A stretch of DNA of 64,000 nt from NCBI GenBank assembly GCA_021029095.1, contig JAJOHG010000013.1, forward strand, positions 310,001 to 374,000, given 5' to 3'. The stretch comes from Phellopilus nigrolimitatus. Taxonomy: Eukaryota > Basidiomycota > Agaricomycetes > Hymenochaetales > Hymenochaetaceae. Each line of letters opens with the position of its first letter. The stretch's first letter is position 1. Made by a program: the position numbers and the translations under genes. Of this stretch, positions 1 through 10,042 are shown in pieces. The notes beneath the pieces were generated by a model. That model was not told where the DNA came from and did no database searches. It was given only the letters and a program-made list of their open reading frames with translations.

Positions 1-433
1 ACTGTTCAACCCAGGAAAGGTGCGTCTTTCTTAATTGCCTTGCGCCAGAAAGTGACAAACCTAAAATTTGCAGCTGTATCCGGACAGGCCTGCGAGTGGT
101 TCAAAGAATCACTCGTAACTCCGTGCATTACTTATAAATTTTCACATCTCCCCACTTACTTTTCATCGCTACACAATGTACGGAATATGTATGAGCTACA
201 CATTATAGGAAGGTTGTCACACAAAGCAGGGCACCTGCGGTAGTCTATGCAAGCAAGGATAAGAATATAAGTAGTGTACATCAGGAGACTGAAACCTGGC
301 ACAGCAAAATACAAGCGAATGCTGGACATGACGACTTCGCCGATGACCGCAGACATTTTTATTCCGGCACGAAGATCCAGACGAACCGTTGACCTCTCCG
401 GCCACAGCAGGCGGCCACTACGGGAAAGAAAGA
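1..433. other. Downstream flank, no gene seen
   Basis: This stretch lies beyond the stop codon of the eIF3e gene, so part of it is presumably its 3' untranslated region. The short open frames on both strands show no recognisable domain and no conserved splice pattern. I see no RNA gene or repeat here. Confidence 0.5.
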
Positions 434-2029
434 TCACCGAGCGCCCTCAACGACGGTAGGCTGCACCTCTGGTTGCGGTGTCTGCTTCTCCATGGCCGCC
501 CCAATCGCTTGCGTTCGGAACGCGAGCCCACGCGTCTTTTCGATAACGGACTGGTATACAGGTAAGGGGGGACGGTTGATCTCGATGATATTCTGATAGA
601 CGAAATGAGACGAGCGTAAGTAGTAGTAGATGCTATAACGCATACCTTTTCAAGATCAATTTTGGCATCTGCACCCATACGCGTCTCACTAATGAGGTTG
701 ACAATCCACTTCTCGCCCTCGTCTCTCGACAGGTTCAAGCGCTCCGACAAGTCCCTATTCCGCACTTAGCAAGGGAAAAAAAAGTGCGGGCCAAAGGAAC
801 AGAGTACTCACGCGATATCGATTTTGTGATGAATTCGACAATACGCTTCGCTGATGAGGTAGCGTGCGTTGTCCAGGAAGTCGTCCTTGAACTCACTGAG
901 GAAGAAGTCATTTTCGACAACCTCCACAGCCGTCGTCAGCTCGCGCTGCGCCGCCTCGAAGTCGAACTCCAGATAGAGTTCTTTCAGGAAGTTCGTGATC
1001 GGGTCGCTGAACTGGTACTCCTCCGTCTGGACGACACGCACAATCTCCTTCAGGGAGTGGCGCACGCGCGAGGAGGTCGTCCCTCCCGCAGCGGAAGTTT
1101 TGCGCGAGAGCACGGCAGCGGTCGACAGGTAGCGGAGAACCCATGGACAGGATGTCTGGATGGTGTTGAGGTAAGCAGGAGAAAGGAATGTTTCGAGGAG
1201 AAGCGTGCGGCCTTGGTCATGGTTGAAGTACACGAAAAGCGACCAGTGGAGAAGCCATGTCCGCGCCTGCAGTTGCGACAGCGCGGCCGTTTCTGCGGGA
1301 GTGGTGAGCGAGGCGCTCGGCGATCGCGAATCGATGATGTCGCGCAGCGTGTTGAGCTCTTCCAGCGCTACATCCCATTTCCCGGTGAGGATATCAGAGG
1401 CGAGCTTTCCCCAGTTCGCAGACAGGTTCAGATCATTGTCCGTCGAAAGAACGCGGAAGTGGTAAAGGTAGTCAGCAGCACCGCTGTAGTTGCCGTATGA
1501 GTATTGGAATTGGCCAAAGTGATACAGCGCGGTGATTTGCTCGAGGGTGAGCTGGAAACAAGAGCGTGAATTAAAGTAAAGAGAAAACGGGATCGCAAAC
1601 TACGCACATTGTAATGGTCCTTCAAATACTGTAAATTTTGCATCTTGTCTTGTCTTAGTGCTTGCGCAACGTCCGGGTTCTCGATCACATCCAGTACTGC
1701 CTGAGCTTCCTGCTGCAACCGTTCATTCGTCGAAACCGCATTTTCGCGCTTGCTCGCAAGTTCTAACAGCGACTCGGTGAGTCCCTCGGCAGCATACAAG
1801 TAACATATATCGAGTACATACCTTCTGGAATATCTTCCCCAGTATAGAGCTGCTCGAACAGAATGACCGAATAGTCTACCATGTTCGTTCCCTTCGCGAG
1901 CTCATACTGTGCAGCCCGGACTTGGTCTTCGGGGAAGAGGGCGGTCTCGGTCAGATGAGCGAGAAGAGGAAAGGCAAGGTGGCGATCGAGATAGGGGATG
2001 ATTGTCTTCGTGAGATCGTATTCGGCCAT
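434..2029 (-). CDS. INT6: Eukaryotic translation initiation factor 3 subunit e (INT6)
   Basis: Subunit e of the eIF3 complex, which recruits the 43S complex to mRNA in the cytoplasm; the C-terminal half carries a PCI domain that docks into the eIF3 core. Five exons: 2029-1822, 1762-1608, 1551-812, 754-646 and 592-434, giving 456 residues against about 445 in human. The start MAEYDLT and the FDRHL-like block that follows are the family N terminus. Later landmarks are [36 protein letters not shown] (the winged-helix end of PCI) and the closing [11 protein letters not shown]. The first intron ends at 1763, not at the nearer AG, because only that choice keeps frame and the DIPEELASKRE block. I see no disruption; the match rests on remembered family sequence. 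Confidence 0.95.
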
Positions 2030-3511
2030 CGTCATTGTCGGTGTCGAGCTCATCGTCGGCAACGTTTTCGTCGTCGCTTGGGAAAAAATAAAGTTCACAG
2101 GCCTGGGAGTTGCTTGCCAAATTTATCCGTCTAGAGCAAACAACTTTTCCTCCTTGAAATATTCGCCACATAATGCTACATAGAGTCTTATTCTATGCTT
2201 TTCTGAAGAGGGTTATCTGATCCCTGGTCTAAGTTCTTGAATGGAGATGTAACATCTGCAGTATGATACTGTAAAGTGACGATGCGGATGGCTCACTCTC
2301 GCCAGTCCACAAGCAGACATCTGTGCCTGTCCGCCGCTATGGGTCTACCACTCAAGAGGCAGTGTGTCCGACAGGCCCCGCTCGGTGTAGGCGGCGTCTC
2401 ACCCTTCCTGGAAGCTCTTGGAGCCACCCATGCGCGCCCGTTGCTCGGCTGATACCTAATGTCTGTATTCTCGTGGAATGAAATGCGCCCAAATGTATGC
2501 TGTATGACAAGCCTTATGGTATTACACTCAACCTCCCGGCGTGGATATGTTGTCTGTCAATCGGAATCAATCCCCTCTGCGGCAACACTGCGGCTGAAGG
2601 CTGGCGCAAAGATAGGTCTCGTTGAACTCTGAACAATATACAAAAGACTCCGTGCGCGCAGTTACTGCTGAATCGCATTCCGAAATCTGATTATGTTCTT
2701 TTCGTTTTTTTTTTTTGTCTATGTGTACGTTACACAACTGTCTTCCCGTGTCCATGATCTTGACCTTAACTGCCAGCTCGTTCGTTTGTTGATTTATTAT
2801 ATAAAGCGCGGGTTTCGTCTTTTCGAGTCTCCTGCGTACGCTTGCCCCAATGTGAATAAGGTCCGTAGTCTCGTCATTTTCTATCTAGACTATATGCGCT
2901 TTTTTAAAGATAACTATCCTAGGAATAGCTACCCGAGGCATTTGCTATGATCTGAGACACTGAGCCACGGTCTAGGTGCCACACATTTCAAGCATATGAA
3001 GACTCGCCACAATTGTTGCTACGACGCGCGTTCTCTCCTTTTTGACCTTCTGCAACCAACCGCTCGACATGGATATCTAAGGAGATATCCATGAAGGCAT
3101 CGATCTCGTCTTAAGACTCACAATAGTGGAATATGCTGAGGTATCTGCGTTACATTGAGCCGGGCTCGATACTGGAAGAGGGATAGGTCGTGTATGTCTC
3201 GATTCTGAACTAGCAAACCTAAATCAACCAACTTTGCAGATTCGCATGAGTTTCACTATGTGGCGAAATCCAAAGACCAGCGCGTTGGGTATTAGTATTG
3301 TTCTAATATCCTGCGCTGACGCTTGTCATCGGCGTTCCGGTTTCAGTTTGGTGTCGTGCGCCTTGCATCAGCATGCTACTCCTCGCTGTATAAATACCGG
3401 TCCTACTTTCGTTCTTGTTCTGCCAGCCATCCGGGGACATTCTCCTTACCCGCCTTCCTACTCTTTTTCTACCTAAGTCTGCTCACGACGTCATACACGA
3501 CTACGACGATC
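2030..3511. other. Intergenic region between divergent genes
   Basis: Between eIF3e (-) and the Kre9-like gene (+), about 1.5 kb. It should hold both promoters. I see a GC-rich block at about 2281-2460 inside AT-richer DNA, a T run near 2705, and a perfect hairpin at 3068-3093. No supported coding exon was found. Confidence 0.6.
3068..3093. repeat. Perfect 11-bp inverted repeat with 4-nt loop
   Basis: The arm at 3068-3078 is the exact reverse complement of the arm at 3083-3093, separated by aagg. It contains two gatatc sites. It sits about 420 bp upstream of the Kre9-like start codon, so it could be a dimeric protein-binding site or a hairpin, but function is only inference. Confidence 0.7.
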
Positions 3512-4058
3512 ATGTTCTCGACTTCGCGAGTCTTCTGTACGCTCTTCGCCGCACTCGCCGCACTCTTCTCCCTCGCCTCTGCTCTGCCTCTCGAGCCCGA
3601 GCGGCGCGACGTCTGGGTCCCTCAAGTGACTTACCCACACGCAGATATTGTCTGGAAGATTGGCTATCGGCACAACGTCTCCTGGGACCTCAGCTCCCAG
3701 CCCGCGCAGATCACAAACCCCATCGGCCAAATCCTCCTCCGCAAGGACAATGTCACCGCCTCGACGGGGCCTGGAAGCACGTGTATGTTCTTTTAACCTG
3801 CCTCTAATCGCCGCAATACTGATCGTGCGACGCTGACATATACTGCAGCTGAGCCTCTGGCGTCGGGTTTCGATCTCACTCTCGGACGCGTCGAGATCAC
3901 AGTGCCGGATGTCACCGTCGGTTGTGGCTACCAGGTCGTCCGTGAGTATTATGTGTCGTATGCCTAAATATCGATATCCAGCCCTAATATTTATTACAGT
4001 CTTCGGAGACTCAGGAAACTTCTCCCCTAACTTCATTATTGCGGCTGAAGGCGACTAA
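3512..4058 (+). CDS. Small secreted Kre9/Knh1-like (Ser-Thr-rich cell-wall) family protein
   Basis: A 140-residue secreted protein in three exons: 3512-3782, 3849-3941 and 4000-4058. It begins with a hydrophobic signal peptide (about residues 1-21, ending around SALPLE). The mature part carries the Kre9/Knh1 N-terminal type beta-sandwich motifs: VTYPHADIVWKIG, then NVSWDL, ITNPIGQILLRK, GRVEITVPDV and finally LFGDSGNFSPNF. This family is very common in basidiomycetes and is linked to beta-1,6-glucan or cell-wall organisation by its yeast relatives; the exact role here is unknown. The protein stops right after the domain and has no Ser/Thr-rich tail or GPI signal, so it is probably freely secreted. 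Both introns have clean GT..AG borders. Confidence 0.88.
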
Positions 4059-5124
4059 GTTGATACCTCCCTCCATCTCAAAATGCCACTGGCACTCTCT
4101 GAGAAGGCGACAAACTGTTCCTCCTCAACATTTCTGTGACGACTCACTTTTCACGACTATTTACTCACGTGTTTATGATCATCGCTTCGTAGACTCTGCA
4201 CTGGACGTTTTTCTCTTGTTTTTCTTTACTACGAAACCCTTTATCTTTTCTATCGTTTTCTACGCTCTAATCTCACACAAAGACATAAAGAGGCTTCTTC
4301 GAATCTGCGACATTCGAACTTCGGTCGGACACTGGGTATAACCTACTTTGTCATGGACTTTTGCATTGTTTCCTACGTGTATATCAGTAGCAACTAGCTT
4401 GTAAAATAGAGGTGTAAATTGTTTTTGACAGGCTGTACTGTACATTTTATATCAGCCTTACTCAGCGACAAGTCGACATACTTCCTCGAACTCCTTAGGG
4501 TGAACGTCCATGCTGTTGTGTGGAAGGGGTTGGTCTTCGTTCGCCATCAGCTTGGAATTTCAGGAGTAAGCCTGCTTTTGGCGCCACATGCCAACGTTAG
4601 CTTCTTGCGTACGAAATGCGAAAGGGAACAGTAACCTTGTCGAGTGGAGAGTCTAGTGGAGAGAAATATGGGATGCAGTGACACATCTGCGTGTAATTTG
4701 TGGTAATGTGTTGTCTTTCGGCTCAAGTTGATAATGGATGATTGAGACGCCCTGACGAACTGAAAGACGCGGAAGCAGACTGCTCATGAAGAAACGTCCG
4801 GATAAAATATGGTTGGGACATGATGCTACAATTACACCTAAGCTTCCCGTACTATTATACAATGCTGGTCCTTTAGCTTTAGGAATGGCTTCGGTGGATT
4901 TACATTGTCGAAGAGAACGCATACTTCCTCTGTTATTAGCACTTACGTCATAACCGTATTTCTCAATTCTTCGAGACAACTCTAATACAAAGGCTCGACA
5001 CTTCCGTATCTACTCTGAAGTCGATACGAGTGTCCAGAAATAGATCGAGAATATCAACGAGGCTATCGGTTTACAGTAAACTCCGGATCCGTATTACAAC
5101 AAATATACATATAGAAGCGAAAAA
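4059..5124. other. Intergenic region between convergent genes
   Basis: About 1.1 kb between the 3' ends of the Kre9-like gene (+) and the NRPS-like gene (-). It holds AT-rich untranslated sequence. The 108-codon minus-strand open frame at 4653-4979 has no recognisable motif and I do not call it. Confidence 0.6.
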
Positions 5125-8100
5125 TCACGATAGCTCGGTGGCGCACTCCATCGCGTTCCTCATCTTCTCGGCAAACGAAACAACGTGCTCTTCCGCAAGC
5201 ATCGTATAGTGCTCCCCGTCCACATCGACCATCTCGAACCTGTCACCACTGAAGTCCTTCCACACCGAGAGGCGGTCCCGTTTAAACTCATCTCGCGTAC
5301 CCATCGATGGCAAGGGGATAGCACAGAATACAGTCGTGAGAGCGCTGCGTACGCAGCCTGCAGGCTCGTAGTGTCTACCAGAGGAACTTAATTCGTATGC
5401 GATGTGAGCCCATCTCCTGAAGTCGGAGGTGTTGAGCGAGAGCTCGTCTAGGCGCGCCCTGTCCGAGCGATCGAGAAGCCAATCGATAATTTGCGCAGCG
5501 CATGCCGGCTCTTCGTCGGTTAGTTTCGACTCCGGGAAGACTCTGTAGAGATCTGATTTCAAGGGACCAAACGCCGAAGAGGGAATCAAGGAGAGGAACA
5601 TGAGTAAATTAATCATAACCTCAACCCAGACGAGCTCTTTCATACGAAATTGGATATGAGGAGGCAAATTGAGTATGCCGAGCCAAGAGACGTGTTTCCC
5701 CCGCGACTCCAGTTTCTTTCCAATCTCGAATGCGACCGCTCCACCGAAGCTGTAGCCCGCGAGGAAATAGGGCCCGCCGGGATTGCACTCCTCAATTGCA
5801 GCAACATATGTGTTGACCATCTCCCCAAACGATGCGAATACCTGCTCACCCGGATCAAACCCCCGCGCACGCAATGCGTATACCGGCCGATCGTCAGACA
5901 ATGCGCGCGCAAGGTTGATGAAGACAAGCACCTCGCCGACACCCGGGTGGATAAGAAACAGCGGCGGCTTGGATCCGTGGCGATTGAAGCAGACCAACGG
6001 GCTGTAATGCGCAACTGGGACAGAGTCGATGCCAGACGACGCTGTAATCTCGGATAAATAGTCGCACAGTTGTCCGATTTCTGGGCGTCTAAGCATCTCG
6101 ATGGTCGGAAGATCCGCGATATTTAAGCGTTCCTGAAGAAAATGCTTCAAACGCATGAGGTGCATGGACGAAGCCCCAATGTCAAAAAGACTATGCGAGC
6201 TTGTCAAAACGGACTTGTCAATCTTGAAAATAGACGCGATGCTTTCAAAGACCACTTCCTCCACAGCATTTCGAGGCATATCCTGCATGTTTGCTGATAT
6301 TTCTGCATCGCAAGCAAGTAGTTGATTCTCAAGAGTGGTGTATCCGCCTCCAAGATAGGTCTTCGCAAGTGCAGATCTCGAGATCTTGCCTAGCGCTGTC
6401 TTGACGAAAGACTTCCGAGGAAGAGGGAGTATTACGTGGGGCGCTTGTGCGCAAAAGACGGCACACGTGTTCCGAATCATACGATTGGTGGCTGCGATGT
6501 CATGAATAGATTCCTCGGATAAGCCGTCCTCGGCATTGGAGTGCAGGTAGAAAACAGCATAAGTCTCCGTGTCGGCTTCAGGCAGCCGCGTCGGGCAGAC
6601 ATATACGAACGACTTCGTAACGCCCACAATCTTGGCATCTTCGATGTAATGCTCGACATCAACGCTCGGATGCTTGACACCATTGATATTGATGCAGTCC
6701 TTGTCGCGGCCCATAAGATGCAGATTTCCATCTTTGCCCACCTGGGCGGTGTCGCCAGTGATGAACCAGCCGTCAGCGCTGAATGATTCGGCGGTTGCCT
6801 CGGGGTTGTTGTAATATTCACGGAAAATGGTAGGCCCCTTAAGCTGAAACTGTCCCGATTCAAGAGGCGCGCATTCCAGTCCCGTAGCCGTATCTACTGT
6901 GCGCATTGATGTGCCATTACAGCACTTACCCAAGGAGAGATATTTATCCGAGCTCTGTTGCACGTCACGTACAACAGGGCGAACGTCATAAATACAGCCG
7001 GCCTTGAAAAGGAATCAACCAATAAGTATTATTCTGATCAAAATATGACTCGGATAGTTACCCCAGTTTCTGTCATACCGAAGCCGCCTCTCAAGGAATC
7101 TCGTGGCGCCCCAAAGCGTTCAATGATGTTAGAGAATTCGACAGCCGTATTCACTGGGACGGCCTCTCCTCCAGAAATGAAGACTCGAATGCAAGACAAG
7201 TCGAGCGAGCCGTCGGCGTACGGAATAGCGGCCGCATCGCGACATATTTGCGCGAGGAGGAAGTTGGGACTGAACGTGTAAGAGATATGTAAAGTGCTGC
7301 ACCAGTCAAGGAGTCTTCGAGGGTAGGAGATGATCGCAGAGGGCGATACATGGTATTGACTTTAGTGGTGTTTAGAACGAAGAAATGACACATAAGTCTC
7401 TGAATATCGCACCTCGCGTTTGCTTCGAGAGCTTGAAGGTGGACCTCTGAGACGCACGCTACGTGATCGAAGGCGATCCAATTAAGGAAGCGAGACGCTG
7501 CAGAGGTTCTGTGATGTTTGATCTTGCCGCGGATGCTCGATAGCAGGTTTGAATGTCGCAGAACGACACCCTTACAGTTGCCAGTTGATCCTGACGTGAG
7601 CATTAGACATACTGTGTCGTCCGGCTTAGGACACCTCGCGGGGAAAACCGAAGCTCGACTTGTCTCATCTACATCAAGGCCTTCGAGTTCTGTAAACGAT
7701 ATCGTTTTAACGTGGGGAACAAGCGCATTTACAGCACGAATGGTCTGCTCAGTGTGCTATAAGTGTCGGCTGGTGGAAGAGACCTGAAGATGCTCAAAGA
7801 AAAGGATTTGACGAGACTCGTCTGGGTGAAGAGGGGGGATCGGACAGATACGGATTCCAGCTGGAAAGAATGTTAGATCGTTAGAATTATAATTATGTTT
7901 GGTTTAGATTATTAGGACTCGCCTAGACTTGCAAGCCCAAAAAATTCGGATATGGCTTTCATGGTCTTGAAAACTACTGAGCACGATATCCGCGTTAGGT
8001 CTCAGGCCAGCAGCCAGGAGTCTCTGTGCGCCTTTTTGCGCGTCATCGAACAGGGAGGAATAAGACAAGGATTTTATTATATCCCCGTTTGAGTTAAGGA

Positions 8101-8182
8101 ATCCAATTTGAGCTGAAGAGTTGCGACAACGAGCAAGAAGTAGCTCGGGAAGCGTCGAAGGCAAGAGGTTCAAGTCGGCCAT
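5125..8182 (-). CDS. NRPS-like A-T-TE synthetase (atromentin/quinone synthetase type)
   Basis: A single-module enzyme of about 957 residues without a condensation domain. Exons are 8182-7933, 7860-7413, 7359-7062 and 7002-5125. The adenylation domain (about 1-540) shows LTSGSTG near 171, GMTETG, GDTAQ and the Lys of LGKIS; a thiolation site DIGASS follows (Ser about 611), then a thioesterase with GYSFGG (Ser about 750) and a late GEHYTM His. Characterised A-T-TE relatives (atromentin, ralfuranone, terrequinone type) condense two aryl pyruvates; the substrate here is unknown. Intron 1 starts with GCAAGT, a GC-AG intron. In exon 2 the frame is broken at about 7785 and restored at about 7755, with an in-frame TAG at 7757-7759. 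An upstream in-frame ATG at 8263 is a possible alternative start. The MFS gene upstream may export the product. Confidence 0.88.
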
Positions 8183-9312
8183 TTCTAATGATGGAGTGGT
8201 ACGGCCTGGTGTCTTGAGAGGCACGAATGGTATTAAGTGAGGGGGGTGTTCATGCTTAAACAATTCGAGCAGTCAACCTAAGTTTCATACACTTTAAGCG
8301 ATCAATGGTGATTTTAGCTCAGGGAACCGTATCAAGCTGTATCCCCGGGCGGCGGAAACAGATCTCAGCGCGCCCATCATTTTGCTGCGGTTTAGCTTTG
8401 GGGTGCCTTAGTCCGTGATCCGCGATGGTATTTCTCCCAGTATCTCTCCAGAGCCAAGACCAGAATAAGTAGTTCTAGGCTTTGACAAGTAGTACATGTA
8501 TGTAAAGCAGCAAAAAGCTTTCAGCTCGAAAGTTGATCAAAGTGCAATGATCGTGCACCAACGGCGTGTCACAAATTTCCTATGTCACACTGTCTTGCAA
8601 AGGGCTTCTCGTTATGACGTCATATTCAAGCAAGCTTTTAGACTTCAGCAAAGATCGTCCAATTGGGGGAATGCCCGGATTTGGGATGGGCGAAGAACGC
8701 TTGTACGGACTTTCCGATCGCGAGTGGCGCGGCGTGGGTCTTATCTGCCTGTGACGATTGAGGACGCGGGATGTCGGATCTGCGTACTAGGGTCTATTTA
8801 GATTGTAAGGTGGTCAGAAAAGTCTTCCCCTAATAAAGGAAGGCAGTTCCCGTCCGCCTTGTTGACACAAAAATTGGTCAAATAATGATTGACTGCTCGT
8901 AACATTTGCTTTAGATGCAATTTACAAACATAGAAAATGTACTTGTTAATTAATTTTTGGATGTATTGAGCTGATAGCATACCATAGGCAATACAACGCG
9001 GCAGCGCAGGCCGGAACCGCCTTCTTTCAAGAGAGAGGGGGAGGGAAGAAAGATACATATTTCTGATCAACCTGTAGCTTACCTAATTGCCACATGTCCT
9101 TTGGACGAAAACCTGTTATAGACGACCTATCGTCTAATGTCATATCTCGCCATTGAGAGCCTGAAGTCTGTACTATAACTTCTCTGGAATTACGAGACCA
9201 TTCCTTGATTTCTGAAGTAATATAAAAATTGCTAAATGAGTTCGGATTAAGCCTTAATCGCTCACAATTAGCTCTCCCCACCTCCAAATATGTGGGTATC
9301 CCATATGTACAG
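8183..9312. other. Intergenic region upstream of the NRPS-like gene
   Basis: About 1.1 kb expected to hold the NRPS-like promoter and the 3' side of the next unit. Short open frames at 8496-8801 (+) and 9027-9326 (-) have no recognisable domain and unconvincing composition, so I do not call them. Confidence 0.5.
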
Positions 9313-9768
9313 TCATGGTTCATCATTTTTCGACTTCGCTTTTCTTAATAAGCTGCAAGAACGGAGCGTTGTGATTCCTAAAGCATCAGCGACACCGGGC
9401 GAGTGGACGAGATAGATTATGAAGTAGCATATAGAGATGGTAGTTCCAAATCCTTACTAACGATATAGTCCAACAGACTCAGGATATCTCATTAAGCTCA
9501 TCGTGTGCGGTTCCGTGCATCGTAAACCATCTGTAGATCGAGAGACACTGCGATATTCCAGGAGCTGAACTCGAGACTCGGATCTCCGGAAGGCCGCGTA
9601 GGCGGACTTCACGAGCTGCAAAAGGAGTTCCGCGAGCGAGGCGGACCGAGGCGATGTCGAAGGTACTAGAGTCATCGCAAGCGGTTTGTTACGCACGATG
9701 TTAATACTTTGAAGTGAACTTGAGGACTGGTTGATTGCAATCATCGTAGTTCGTTTGATACTCGTCAA
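9313..9768 (-). CDS. Possible hypothetical protein, 3' exons only
   Basis: An open frame on the minus strand from 9768 to 9458 encodes a block (LAELLLQLVKSAYAAFRR, then VQLLEYRSVSRS and EPHTMSLMRYPES) that looks like real coding sequence by composition. It has a good acceptor (ttttag) just before 9768 and a GTAAGG donor at 9457, and a second short exon at 9352-9313 would end it with a basic tail. I do not recognise the family, cannot place a start codon with confidence, and see at most one weak upstream exon near 9810. It lies between the NRPS-like and MFS genes on the same strand, so if real it could belong to that locus. Confidence 0.28.
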
Positions 9769-10042
9769 CCTAAAATAATAAGTACAAATATGGCACCCGA
9801 TGCTCTACTGATGAACGAGGAGCAACAAAACGGGAGGAATCTGTAGTAGCTGGATGGATTTGCACGTTCGTCAAAATGCAAGCACGCCGTCGGTAAATGA
9901 AAGCCCTTCAGGGCAAAATGTACAAGGAATTAATTTGTTGCGAGTAGAGCGTTTCACAAGATATAAATCTACACAGTTTGCTCAATTATTCTTCTGAATG
10001 ATAAGCTATAACTACATGCATCAAGAAATTGGATGGACTCAT

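Noticed and set aside
4653..4979. 108-codon minus-strand open frame
   Set aside because: No motif, no plausible splice partners, and it lies in an AT-rich 3' region.
7757..7783. A 27-nt intron gtctct..tatag in the NRPS-like gene
   Set aside because: Far shorter than any other intron in the window, and removal would delete a segment whose shifted frame matches the family.
9027..9326. 99-codon minus-strand open frame
   Set aside because: No motif, and it overlaps the end of a slightly better exon pair at 9313-9768; composition is not convincing.
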